From Gammaproteobacteria bacterium (GTDB lineage Bacteria; Pseudomonadota; Gammaproteobacteria; Thiohalomonadales; Thiohalomonadaceae), in contig JALOAT010000010.1 of the NCBI GenBank assembly GCA_023228645.1, positions 1 through 64,000 of the forward strand: DNA of 64,000 nucleotides. Reading direction: 5' to 3'. The translations under genes and the position numbers were made by a program. Shown piece by piece: positions 1 to 8,216 of the stretch (its first letter is position 1; each line of letters begins with the position of its first letter). A model generated the notes under the pieces. That model did not search any database. It was not told where the DNA came from and saw only the letters and a list, made by a program, of their open reading frames with translations.

Positions 1-1
1 C

Positions 2-760
2 GAGCAGATCCGCAAGGTGCGCGACAATCCGGCCTTCAGCGATCCCGACACCAGCTCGTTTTCCTGGAAGTGGCACCACGCCATGTACGCACGTGAAGTG
101 GCCTATGGCCTCATGGCGCAGGTGACGGCGGAAAAGGCCGGTGAGCCGCGCGACGAAACGCGTGTGCAGATGTTCACGGCCATGGCGGACAATCATCTCA
201 AGCAGTGGCGCCGCGGTGATTACAGCGACGTCAGCTTCAGTGGCGGCAACAACTATCTGCAGCCGTTCATGTTCGCGCTCATCTCCCAGTCGCTCATCGA
301 GTTCTATGAGTGGGAGAAGGAAAACGGCCGCGATCCCGACGGCTATCTCGCGGACATTCCCGGCAAGCTGGCCTCGTTCGCGCGCTGGATGTTCAACGAA
401 GCGAAGGTGCGTACCGGCACGGCCGCGGGCAAGCGCCTGTGGATCGCCGACATCGGCGGTCGCAGCGGTTCATGGAACTCCAACGGCGGCACGGGTTACG
501 GCGCGTTTCTCTACAACGACGTCAACAACCCGAACCTCACGCCCGACCTCAACCTGATCATCGCGCCGGTCTATGCCTGGACCTACATGATGACCGGCGA
601 CCCGCAGCTGCGTGATGCCGCCGACGCCATCTTTGCCTCGGGTGCGGCCCTCGCAGCGGTGGACTGGGGCGGCAAGATCTTCAACCAGAACTATCGCTGG
701 AGCATTCACTACGTGAAGTGGCGCGTGGAAGGCGATCGCCGCTGGGCAACGGCGGCCTGA
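2..760 (+). CDS. unrecognised protein, C-terminal part (5' end outside window)
   Basis: The reading frame is open from the first bases of the window, so the true start lies upstream and only the C-terminal ~252 residues are seen. The protein is rich in Trp, Tyr, Gly and Asn, with long helical stretches such as FALISQSLIEFYEWEKENG alternating with Gly/Asn-rich loops (GGRSGSWNSNGGTGYG). This pattern is reminiscent of alpha/alpha-toroid (six-hairpin) carbohydrate-active or exported proteins, but I see no diagnostic catalytic motif and assign no function. A GC-rich hairpin follows the stop codon. A sulfotransferase gene follows on the same strand, which would fit a polysaccharide or surface-modification locus; that is inference. 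Confidence 0.6.
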   Translation, partial: EQIRKVRDNPAFSDPDTSSFSWKWHHAMYAREVAYGLMAQVTAEKAGEPRDETRVQMFTAMADNHLKQWRRGDYSDVSFSGGNNYLQPFMFALISQSLIEFYEWEKENGRDPDGYLADIPGKLASFARWMFNEAKVRTGTAAGKRLWIADIGGRSGSWNSNGGTGYGAFLYNDVNNPNLTPDLNLIIAPVYAWTYMMTGDPQLRDAADAIFASGAALAAVDWGGKIFNQNYRWSIHYVKWRVEGDRRWATAA

Positions 761-785
761 GGAACCGCACTGAAACGTGGCCTCT

Positions 786-809
786 GGCCCCGCGCCAAGG
801 CGCGGGGCC
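786..809 (+). terminator. GC-rich hairpin after first CDS
   Basis: An 11-bp perfect stem (GGCCCCGCGCC / GGCGCGGGGCC) with a 2-base loop lies 26 bases after the stop codon. No T-run follows, so intrinsic termination is uncertain; it may only stabilise the transcript's 3' end. Confidence 0.45.
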
Positions 810-919
810 GCGGCCGATACATCACTCGGTTGCCGTTCCACGGGTGCGGGCTACGCTGATGGCACGACCCGCGGCGAGGCCGCCGCGTGGCGCAGCGCAG
901 GCGACACAGGGAGTGGAGC

Positions 920-1816
920 ATGAGCACCAGGCGTCTGCGGGCGTTACCCAAGGCAGCGCGTGATCGCCTGCTCATGCAGCCGTGGATGCTGCGGCTGCTG
1001 ACGCCGTTCGGTCACGACCTCGCACCGGAACGCTGGGTCTTCGTGCTCGGTTGCTATAACTCGGGCACCACGCTCCTCGCCAGCATCCTGCGCCGCCATC
1101 CGGACCTGGCCGGGCTGCCGAACGAAGGCAGCTTTCTGACCGACGCCCTGCCCTATCCCGAGCGCTTTGGCTGGCCGCGCATGTGGTGCCGCTGCCTGGA
1201 TCAGATGCGCCTCGAACCGGGTGCCGGCAGCGCCGAGCGGGCGCGGCGCATCAAGCGCCACTGGTCGCTCTGGTATCCCCGCGGTGCCCGCAACCTCATC
1301 GAGAAGTCCATCGCCAACGCGGCTCGCATGCCGTTTCTCGAGGCGCACTTCGCGCCGGCCTGGTTCATCTACATCGTGCGCAACGGTTACGCGGTGGCCG
1401 CGGGGATCCGTGACAAGGCGAACCTGAAGCGCTGGCACAGCCCCTACGCAGAGAGCGGCTATCCCATTGAGCTGTGCGCGGAGCAGTGGCGTGTGACCGA
1501 CGAGGTAGTGCAGCGCGACCGCGCGCGGGTGCGCCGCTTCCTGCAAGTGCGCTATGAGGATCTGACGGCGCAACCTGCTGAGACACTGCGCAGTATCACC
1601 AACTTCCTCGGCGTGGCGCCGCTCCCCGACGCGCTGGTGACACGCCGTTGGGAGGTGCACGAGGCGAGCGATCCGATCCGCAACATGAATGCCTCACGGT
1701 TGGCCCGGCTTGCGCCGGACGACTGCGCGCGCATCGAGTCGGTCGCCGGTGCGCGGCTGGCGGCGCACGGCTACGGTCGGCGGGAGGCAGACGCCGAGGT
1801 GCACCGCGCGGGCTGA
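920..1816 (+). CDS. sulfotransferase family protein
   Basis: A protein of about 298 residues expected to transfer sulfate from PAPS to a hydroxyl or amine acceptor. The N-terminal half carries a P-loop-like 5'-phosphosulfate binding motif, VLGCYNSGTTLLASIL, directly after a beta strand. Further on, FIYIVRNGYAVAAGI resembles the 3'-phosphate binding segment of the family, and RYEDL matches the segment usually seen near the C-terminus. The ATG at 920 is preferred over the upstream in-frame start because GGGAGTGGAG sits just before it. The acceptor cannot be deduced. The preceding incomplete gene is on the same strand, and a GNAT gene converges from the other side with only a few bases between stops. 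Confidence 0.85.
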   Translation: MSTRRLRALPKAARDRLLMQPWMLRLLTPFGHDLAPERWVFVLGCYNSGTTLLASILRRHPDLAGLPNEGSFLTDALPYPERFGWPRMWCRCLDQMRLEPGAGSAERARRIKRHWSLWYPRGARNLIEKSIANAARMPFLEAHFAPAWFIYIVRNGYAVAAGIRDKANLKRWHSPYAESGYPIELCAEQWRVTDEVVQRDRARVRRFLQVRYEDLTAQPAETLRSITNFLGVAPLPDALVTRRWEVHEASDPIRNMNASRLARLAPDDCARIESVAGARLAAHGYGRREADAEVHRAG

Positions 1817-1819
1817 GCT

Positions 1820-2590
1820 TCAGCGCTGGATGAGCGCACGCAGCGCCTCGCCGCCACTTTGTAGCACGTTGGTGGGCAGGTCACCGAGGGTGTGCAGGTA
1901 CACGTAACGCTCGCGCACATAGCGCACGTTGAGGCGGTAGCGGTGGATCATCCCGTAGGGACGCAGGCCGAGGCGCTGCGCCCAGCGATGCGCCGCGGTG
2001 TTGTCCACGTGGATGTGGGTATGGATCTCCGTGACTCCCGCCTTGCGCGCCTCGTGCAGCACGGCGAGGGCCAGCGGCGTCGCCGCGCCGCCGCGCCGTC
2101 GCAGCGCGCGCCGGAAGGTGTACAGGCCCTCGGTGACGCCGAGCCCGGCAGGCAGGGTGGGATACATGCCGGCCCACAGGCCGAGGCGTTGACGCCGCGC
2201 GCGATCCAAGGACGACATAAGCCACATGATGCCGAGTGGCTCGGCGTCTTCCAGCCAGGCGTAGCCTTGCGCGATGCCCGCTTCCCAGAAGTGCTGCGCG
2301 GAACGCAACTGCGGCTCGGCGGCCTCCGGGTGTTGGCGCAGGCGCGCCATGAGGGCCTCGTCGATGGTGTCCAGCACCACGTCACGCGGTGCCGGCGGCA
2401 GCACGGCGAGCGGCAGGCTGTAGCGCACCCAGCGCTCGCAGCCGAGGCGGCGCAGTCCTGCATCATTGAGCCGTGCGGCCAAGCGCACCAGGCGGCGGGC
2501 CGCTTCGGCGGAGACGATCCGGCAACGGCGGTTGGTGCAGAACCACGACGCGTGCATGGCGGGGCGCTGGAAGCTCGCGGATTGCCGCAA
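1820..2590 (-). CDS. GNAT-family N-acetyltransferase-like protein
   Basis: A protein of 256 residues. The C-terminal half shows the GNAT pattern: a beta strand ending in RRRGGAATPLALAVLHEARKAG (acetyl-CoA pyrophosphate-binding loop followed by a helix), then a strand with THIHVDNTAAHRWAQRLGLRP, the common 'N..A...Y..LGF' segment of the fold. The N-terminal half is poorly conserved and may supply substrate specificity. It lies 33 bases downstream of argH on the same strand and could be cotranscribed with it. An internal ATG at 2557 is an alternative start. The substrate is unknown. Confidence 0.7.
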   Translation of the reverse strand: MRQSASFQRPAMHASWFCTNRRCRIVSAEAARRLVRLAARLNDAGLRRLGCERWVRYSLPLAVLPPAPRDVVLDTIDEALMARLRQHPEAAEPQLRSAQHFWEAGIAQGYAWLEDAEPLGIMWLMSSLDRARRQRLGLWAGMYPTLPAGLGVTEGLYTFRRALRRRGGAATPLALAVLHEARKAGVTEIHTHIHVDNTAAHRWAQRLGLRPYGMIHRYRLNVRYVRERYVYLHTLGDLPTNVLQSGGEALRALIQR

Positions 2591-2623
2591 GCATAGCCGA
2601 GCGCCCGCCCTGGCCGGGCGGCC

Positions 2624-4018
2624 TCAGCCCAGGCGCGTGCGTGCGCGCGCTACCGCCGCGCGCACCTGCGCCGGCGCAGTGCCGCCCAGGTGATTGCGGG
2701 CGGCCACGGAGCCTTCCAGCGTGAGCACCTGGAACACGTCTTCTTCGATGACGTTGCAGAAGGCGTGCAGCTCGGCGAGGGTCATGTCCGACAGGTCCTT
2801 GCCGCTCTCGACGCCGTAACGCACGGCCTTGCCGACGATCTCGTGGGCATCACGGAAGGCCACGCCCTTGCGCACCAGATAGTCGGCCAGGTCGGTGGCC
2901 GTGGAGAAGCCGCGGCGCGCGGCCTCGACCATGTTTTCCCGCAGCGGGCGCATGTTGGGGATCATGTCGGCGTAGACCTTGAGCGAACCCTTCACCGTGT
3001 CTATGGTGTCGAACAGCGGTTCCTTGTCTTCCTGATTGTCCTTGTTGTACGCCAGCGGCTGCGCCTTCATGAGCGTGAGCAGGGCGATGAGGTGGCCGTT
3101 CACGCGGCCGGTCTTGCCACGCACCAGTTCGGGCACGTCCGGGTTCTTCTTCTGCGGCATGATGGACGAGCCGGTGCAGAAGCTGTCGGACAGTTCCACG
3201 AAGCGGAACTGCGCCGAACTCCACAGGATGATCTCCTCGGAGAAGCGCGAGAGATGTGTCATGAGCAGTGCCGCGGCGGCGGTGAACTCGATGGCGAAGT
3301 CGCGATCGGACACCGCGTCCAGGGAGTTCTCGCACACCCGCGCGAAGCCCAGTTCGCGGGCGGTGAATTCGCGATCGATGGGATAGCTGGTGCCGGCCAG
3401 GGCCGCGGCGCCAAGCGGCAGGGAGTCCACGCGCTTGCGGCAGTCGAGGAAACGCTCGCGGTCGCGCTGCAACATCTCGAACCAGGCCAGCAGGTGATGG
3501 CCCAGGGTCACCGGCTGCGCGGTCTGCAGATGGGTGAAGCCGGGCATGATGGTGTCGGCCTCGCGCTCGGCGGTGTCGACGATGGCGGACTGCAGGCGCA
3601 CCAGCTCGCGCACAATGGCGTCGATCTCGTCGCGCAGGTAAAGGCGCACGTCGGTGGCCACCTGGTCGTTGCGCGAGCGGCCGGTGTGCAGCTTCTTGCC
3701 GGCGATGCCGATGCGGTCGGTGAGCCGCGACTCGATGTTCATGTGCACGTCTTCGAGGCGGATGGACCAGGGCAGTTCGCCGCGATCGGCCTCCTCGCGG
3801 ATGGCGGTGAGGCCCTGCTCGATGGCCTGGCGCTCGGCCTCGGTGAGCACACCCACGTGGGCCAGCATGCGCGCATGGGCGATGGAGCCGGCGATGTCGT
3901 GGCGGTACAGGCGGCGGTCGAATTCCACGGAGGCGGTGAAGGCCTCCACGAACGCGTCGGTAGGTTCGGTGAATCGTCCAGTCCAGGGCTTTTCGGGCGC
4001 GGAATGCTTGTCGCTCAT
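2624..4018 (-). CDS. argH: argininosuccinate lyase
   Basis: The last enzyme of arginine biosynthesis, cleaving argininosuccinate to arginine and fumarate in the cytoplasm. At 464 residues it has the usual family length. The fumarase/aspartase superfamily signature GSSIMPQKKNPDVPELVRG, holding the catalytic Ser loop, is intact, and GFTHLQTAQPVTLGHHL holds the conserved His region. The N-terminal WTGRF and HTGRSRNDQVATD are typical ArgH segments. It is divergent from the truncated algZ gene, as argH and algZ are in Pseudomonas. On the minus strand, TATACT at about 4052-4057 could be its -10 element; I see no good -35. Confidence 0.97.
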   Translation of the reverse strand: MSDKHSAPEKPWTGRFTEPTDAFVEAFTASVEFDRRLYRHDIAGSIAHARMLAHVGVLTEAERQAIEQGLTAIREEADRGELPWSIRLEDVHMNIESRLTDRIGIAGKKLHTGRSRNDQVATDVRLYLRDEIDAIVRELVRLQSAIVDTAEREADTIMPGFTHLQTAQPVTLGHHLLAWFEMLQRDRERFLDCRKRVDSLPLGAAALAGTSYPIDREFTARELGFARVCENSLDAVSDRDFAIEFTAAAALLMTHLSRFSEEIILWSSAQFRFVELSDSFCTGSSIMPQKKNPDVPELVRGKTGRVNGHLIALLTLMKAQPLAYNKDNQEDKEPLFDTIDTVKGSLKVYADMIPNMRPLRENMVEAARRGFSTATDLADYLVRKGVAFRDAHEIVGKAVRYGVESGKDLSDMTLAELHAFCNVIEEDVFQVLTLEGSVAARNHLGGTAPAQVRAAVARARTRLG

Positions 4019-4094
4019 GGCAATGCGGGGGGCAAGGAGGAAAGGCGCGCAGTATAGACCATCGGCCCCACGAGGGGGGTATCATGGCCGCACC

Positions 4095-4649
4095 ATGGAC
4101 GCCCCCAAGGACAGTTTCTTCCTCCCGGATTTTTGCGCCCTGCCGGTCGCCGCGGCGGTGGTGCTGCTATCGGAACTGTTCGCCTTCATCATCGCCCTGG
4201 CGCCGCTCGGGCGCGGCGACGATTTCTGGAGCGATCTGGCGCTGGTCTCGATGTTCGTGCAGTGGGTGGCCCTGGTGGGGGCGACCACGCTCTGCCTGCT
4301 GCGCCCGCTGCTGGCGCGCCTCGACAGCCGCGTCGCGGCGATGATCGCCTGGCTGCTGCTGGTGGCGCTGGTGGGCGTGTTCAGTCTCGGCGTCACGCGT
4401 TTCGCCGCCGAATTCGCGCTGCCGCTGGTCACTGCGCCCGCAGAATTCGTGCTGCGCAACATGGGCATCGGCGCCATCGTGAGCCTCATCACACTGCGCT
4501 ATTTCTTTTTGCAGCATCAATGGCAGCAGCGCCTGAAGGCCGAGAGCGAGGCGCACATCCAGGCCCTGCAAGCGCGCATCCGCCCCCATTTCCTGTTCAA
4601 CAGCATGAACACGCCACAGAGGCCTGCGCATCTGAAGGGGCAAGCGTAA
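4095..4649 (+). pseudogene. algZ: AlgZ/LytS-type sensor histidine kinase, truncated at the H-box
   Basis: The first ~173 residues match an AlgZ (FimS) sensor: four hydrophobic membrane segments, then a linker (QQRLKAESEAHIQALQARI) and the phospho-acceptor box RPHFLFNSMNT, with His at about residue 165. Immediately after MNT the similarity stops. An unrelated 11-residue tail (PQRPAHLKGQA) runs to a stop at the edge of a GC-rich inverted-repeat element. The whole ATP-binding catalytic domain is missing, and no algR-like LytTR regulator follows, although algZ-algR normally sits between argH and hemC. The gene should be inactive as a kinase. A membrane-only remnant could still be made. Confidence 0.85.
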
Positions 4650-4784
4650 CGCGGAAGGCGCGGAGGCGCGGAGGACGCAGAGGGAACGGAATACCCAAAG
4701 ATTCTCAACGTGGAGCCGAGGGCATGGGGCAAGGAGCCCTGTTTTTCCTCCGCGTCCTCCGCGCCTCCGCGCCCTCCGCGTTTA
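4648..4784. repeat. MITE-like inverted repeat with iterated 9-base units, copy 1
   Basis: The left arm (about 4648-4685) is made of iterated units like GCGGAGGCG and GCGGAGGAC. The right arm (about 4744-4783) is its near-perfect reverse complement; about 35 of 39 positions match. The ~58-base centre is unrelated sequence. Copies of the same design occur at 10838-10995 and, more decayed, at 63248-63373. It carries no coding capacity. It sits exactly where the algZ reading frame loses similarity, so insertion or a recombination event at the element is the likely cause of the truncation. Confidence 0.8.
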
Positions 4785-4789
4785 ACCCC

Positions 4790-5308
4790 TCAACAGGTGG
4801 CCGAGGGGGCGCAGGCGCCCGGGCGGGCGGCGAGGGGGCCGCTGCGGCCCAGCCGTGACAGGGAGGTGTCGATGGAGGCGTCCAGGTAGCCGCCGAAGAA
4901 ATCGGGCGTGGTCAGGCCCACCATCTTGTCGGTGAGCTGGTGGCCGGCCGGGTCGAGAAACACCAGCGTGGGCGTGACGAAGACCGTGTAGCGTTCGGCC
5001 AGGGCATCGACGGTGACGGTCTTGCCGTCGAAGTCGCGCAAGGTGCCGCCGCCGAGCTCCAGCTTGCGGATGAGCACCTTGTCCTCGTAGTCGCCGCTGA
5101 TGATCATGGGCCCGAGGAACTCGTCTTCCATGCGCATGCAATAGGGGCAGTGCTCGGCGGAGAACATGAGCAACAGCGGCACCTTAAGTGCGCTCGCGCG
5201 CTCGGCCTCGGCGCGCAGATCGGTCGCCTGCGGCACGGTCACTTCGCCGGCCGTCACGGCACCGATCCAGCAGGCCACGCAGGCCGTCATCAATCGCAGC
5301 AGGTGCAC
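4790..5308 (-). CDS. exported thioredoxin-fold protein (SoxW/DsbE-like)
   Basis: A protein of 172 residues with a hydrophobic N-terminal segment ending ...AVTAGEV that looks like a signal peptide, then a thioredoxin fold with redox motif CPYC (about C54/C57) in FSAEHCPYCMRMEDEF, and the cis-Pro loop TPTLVFLDP. A periplasmic thiol reductant or oxidoreductase is likely. The GTG at 5308 is chosen because GGAG lies 7 bases upstream and it retains the full signal sequence; an ATG at 5290 would shorten it. The gene occupies the place where the rest of algZ and algR would be expected, divergent from hemC. The C-terminal tail is Arg/Ala/Cys-rich and poorly conserved. Confidence 0.82.
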   Translation of the reverse strand: MHLLRLMTACVACWIGAVTAGEVTVPQATDLRAEAERASALKVPLLLMFSAEHCPYCMRMEDEFLGPMIISGDYEDKVLIRKLELGGGTLRDFDGKTVTVDALAERYTVFVTPTLVFLDPAGHQLTDKMVGLTTPDFFGGYLDASIDTSLSRLGRSGPLAARPGACAPSATC

Positions 5309-5428
5309 TCGGCTTCTCCGTATGGGAATTACGTCACTTCCGGCTAGCTTAGGTACCCCTCCCCGGTGCGGCAATATGCCCTAAGGGGGTATGATTCGCC
5401 CTTTCGTTGCAGAGCCTTAGCTATCGCC

Positions 5429-6358
5429 ATGTCCCGACTCGTCCGCATCGCCACCCGCCAAAGCCTGCTTGCGCTCTGGCAAGCCGATTATGTCGCCGAC
5501 GCCTTGCGCCGCGCCCATCCCGGGTTGCAGGTCGAACTGGTCAAGATGGTCTCCCGCGGCGACAAGATCCTGGGCGCACCGCTGGCGAAGATCGGCGGCA
5601 AGGGCCTGTTCGTGAAGGAGCTCGAAGAAGGCCTGCTGAAGGGCGACGCCGACATCGCCGTGCACTCCATGAAGGACGTGCCCATGGAATTCCCGGCGGG
5701 GCTATGCCTGGCCGTGGTGTGCGAGCGCGAAGACCCGCGCGACGCCTTCGTCTCCAACCGCTTCGCAAGCCTGGATGCGCTGCCCCAGGGCGCGCGGGTG
5801 GGCACCTCCAGCCTGCGCCGCCAGTGCCAGGTGCTGGCCCATCGCCCGGACCTCGACATCACCTTCCTGCGCGGCAACGTGCAGACCCGCCTGGCCAAGC
5901 TCGACGCCGGCGACTACGACGCCATTATCCTGGCCAGCGCCGGCCTCAAGCGCCTGGGCCTGGCGGACCGCATCACCCAGCTGCTTGAGCCGGAACTCAG
6001 CCTGCCCGCCGTGGGCCAGGGCGCCGTGGGCGTGGAATGCCGCTGCGACGACGCGGAGATGCACGCCCTGTTGGCGCCGCTCAACCACCCGGACACCTGG
6101 ACCCGCGTGGCCGCCGAACGCGCCATGAATCACCGCCTGCAAGGCGGCTGCCAGGCGCCCATCGCCGGCTATGCCACCCTGGAGGGCGAAATGCTGCGCC
6201 TGCGCGGCCTGGTGGGTTGGCCCGACGGCACGCGCCGCGTGTTCGTGGAAAAAGCCGCCCCGCGCGGTGAGGCCGAAGCCCTGGGCACGGCGGTAGCGGA
6301 CGCCCTGCTGGGCGACGGTGCCGCCGAGATCCTGAAGGCCCTCTATGCCGATGCATGA
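5429..6358 (+). CDS. hemC: hydroxymethylbilane synthase (porphobilinogen deaminase)
   Basis: Polymerises four porphobilinogen molecules to hydroxymethylbilane in tetrapyrrole synthesis. It is 309 residues long, the family norm. Diagnostic segments are IATRQSLLALWQADYV at the N-terminus, AVHSMKDVP, GTSSLRRQCQ, the RGNVQTRLAKL segment, and LQGGCQAPIAGYA containing the Cys that anchors the dipyrromethane cofactor. The ATG at 5429 gives the canonical MSRLVRIATR start. The end overlaps the start of hemD by 14 bases, so hemC-hemDX-hemY is almost certainly one operon. TATGAT at 5390-5395 may be a -10 element. Confidence 0.97.
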   Translation: MSRLVRIATRQSLLALWQADYVADALRRAHPGLQVELVKMVSRGDKILGAPLAKIGGKGLFVKELEEGLLKGDADIAVHSMKDVPMEFPAGLCLAVVCEREDPRDAFVSNRFASLDALPQGARVGTSSLRRQCQVLAHRPDLDITFLRGNVQTRLAKLDAGDYDAIILASAGLKRLGLADRITQLLEPELSLPAVGQGAVGVECRCDDAEMHALLAPLNHPDTWTRVAAERAMNHRLQGGCQAPIAGYATLEGEMLRLRGLVGWPDGTRRVFVEKAAPRGEAEALGTAVADALLGDGAAEILKALYADA

Positions 6359-8216
6359 GCTGGCCGGTATCGGGGTACTGATCACCCGGCCGGCCCATCA
6401 GGCGCGCGGCCTGGCCGAGCGCATCGAGGCCCTGGGCGGCACCGCGGTGGCCTGGCCGACGCTGGACATCGTCCCGCCCCAGGACCCGGCGGCCGCCGAA
6501 CGTACGCTGGCGCGGCTGGCGGAATTCGATGTGCTGGTGTTCGTCAGCGCCAACGCGGTGAGCCATGGGCTGGCGCTGCTCTCTGGCCCACTGCCCGCCG
6601 GCATCCAGGTGGCGGTGGTCGGCGACGGCACCGCCCGTGCCGTGGCCGAGCAGACCGGGCGCCCGCCGGCGCTGCGGCCCGCCACCCGCTTCGACAGCGA
6701 GGGCCTGCTGGCCCTGCCGGAACTCCAGGACCTGCACGGGCGACAGGTGCTCATCGTGCGCGGCGAAGGCGGCCGTGCGCTGCTGGGGGAAACCTTGCGG
6801 GCACGGGGCGCCACAGTGGAATATGCCGAAGTCTATGGCCGCGCCGTACCCGCCGCAGCGCCCGCCGCGGCGTTACAGGCGCTGGCAGAAGGCCGCGTGC
6901 AGGTAGTGACCGCCACCAGCAGCGAGGGCCTGCGCAACCTGGTGGCCATGGCCGGGGTGCATACGCCGGCGTTGCTCGCGCTGCCGCTGGTGGTCGGGGC
7001 GGAACGCCAGCGCCGCACCGCCGCCGAGCTCGGATTTCATGGCCCGATCATCGTGGCCGAAAACGCGGATGATGCGTCCATCGCGGCGGCCGTAGTGCGC
7101 TGCGTGACGCCTGGGGGAAGAGAGGGGATGAGCGAAGACAACGACACGCCGCAGAGCGCGGCCACCGAAACCATGGCGCCCGACGCGCTGGTCGGCGTGC
7201 CCGACAAACCAACGGACGGCAACCGCCGCAGCGGACGCCTGCTGGGCGCCACCGCGCTGGTGCTCGCCCTGGCCGCGGGCGCCGCCGCCGCGTGGCTGTG
7301 GAACGAGCTCGAGCGCACCCGCGCCGAGGCCGGCGCGGCGCAGGCCGCCCTGGCCGGGCAGATCGACACCCTGCAATCGGCCACCGCGCGCCAGGCCGCA
7401 GAACTGGACAGCGTCCTGCGCGATACCCAGGAGGCGCTGACTCAGCGCCAGGCGCTCAAGGCCGCGGTGGACGACCTGCGCATGCGTCTGGCCCGCGACC
7501 GCAGCGATTGGCAGCTCGCCGAGGTGGACTACCTGCTCACCATCGCCAACCGCCGCCTGCGCTTCGAGCGCGACATCCCCGCCGCTATCGCCGCCCTCGA
7601 AGAGGCCGACGGCCGCCTGCGCGCCCTGCAGGACCCGGCCATGGTGCCGGTGCGCGAGGCCATCGCCGGCGAACTGGAGAGCCTGCGCGCGGTGCCGGGT
7701 GTGGACCGCAGCGGCCTGGCCCTGAAGGTGACCGCGCTCATGCACGGCGTGGCCGGCCTGCCGCTTTCGGCCGAACTGGACCTGCGGCCCGCAGGCGAGG
7801 CCGAAGCAAACCCGGCCACCGGTGTGGCCGACTGGCGCGAGCTGTTCACTGCCATGTGGCAGGACATCAAGGGACTGGTGACGGTGCGACGCCGCGACGA
7901 ACCGGTGCAACCGCTGCTGCCCCCGGAACAGCGCTTCTATCTGCAGCAGAACCTGGTGCTCAAGCTCGAGACCGCACGCCTGGCGCTGCTGCAAGGCGAG
8001 GCGACGGTATATCGGACGGCCCTGGACGAGGCGGAGCGCTGGACCCGCGAATACTTCAATACCGGCACCGCGTCGGGCGAGGCCTTCCTGCAAAGCCTGG
8101 CCCGCCTCCAGCAGGAACAGATCGCGCCTGACCTGCCGGACATCGGCGGTTCGCTGCGCACACTCCGCCGCACCGTGCGCGAGTTGACGCCGCCGCGCGT
8201 GGAGGGCGAGGCATGA
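6345..8216 (+). CDS. hemD: HemD-HemX fusion: uroporphyrinogen-III synthase with C-terminal HemX membrane domain
   Basis: One uninterrupted frame of 623 residues. Residues ~1-258 are uroporphyrinogen-III synthase, which inverts ring D and cyclises hydroxymethylbilane (GVLITRPAHQARGLAERIEALGG near the start, VFVSANAV, and VTATSSEGLRNLV near the end of the domain). From ~262 the protein is HemX: a charged cytoplasmic stretch, one membrane helix (about 292-313), a coiled coil (about 315-370) and the conserved HemX domain with DWQLAEVDYLLTIANRRL. There is no stop between the two, yet ATG at 7128 is preceded by AAGAGAGGGG, so separate HemX could also be made. HemX is thought to scaffold haem-synthesis enzymes and has no proven catalysis. 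Overlaps hemY by ATGA. Confidence 0.92.
   Translation: MPMHELAGIGVLITRPAHQARGLAERIEALGGTAVAWPTLDIVPPQDPAAAERTLARLAEFDVLVFVSANAVSHGLALLSGPLPAGIQVAVVGDGTARAVAEQTGRPPALRPATRFDSEGLLALPELQDLHGRQVLIVRGEGGRALLGETLRARGATVEYAEVYGRAVPAAAPAAALQALAEGRVQVVTATSSEGLRNLVAMAGVHTPALLALPLVVGAERQRRTAAELGFHGPIIVAENADDASIAAAVVRCVTPGGREGMSEDNDTPQSAATETMAPDALVGVPDKPTDGNRRSGRLLGATALVLALAAGAAAAWLWNELERTRAEAGAAQAALAGQIDTLQSATARQAAELDSVLRDTQEALTQRQALKAAVDDLRMRLARDRSDWQLAEVDYLLTIANRRLRFERDIPAAIAALEEADGRLRALQDPAMVPVREAIAGELESLRAVPGVDRSGLALKVTALMHGVAGLPLSAELDLRPAGEAEANPATGVADWRELFTAMWQDIKGLVTVRRRDEPVQPLLPPEQRFYLQQNLVLKLETARLALLQGEATVYRTALDEAERWTREYFNTGTASGEAFLQSLARLQQEQIAPDLPDIGGSLRTLRRTVRELTPPRVEGEA

Noticed and set aside
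2690..4057. Long plus-strand frame opposite argH
   Set aside because: It is entirely antisense to argH, is Ala/Gly/His-rich and lacks any recognisable domain; long antisense frames are expected at this GC content.
4133..4858. Alternative plus-strand frame crossing the algZ end and the repeat
   Set aside because: It is out of frame with AlgZ, Arg/Gly/Ala-rich and continues into the repeat; a shadow frame.
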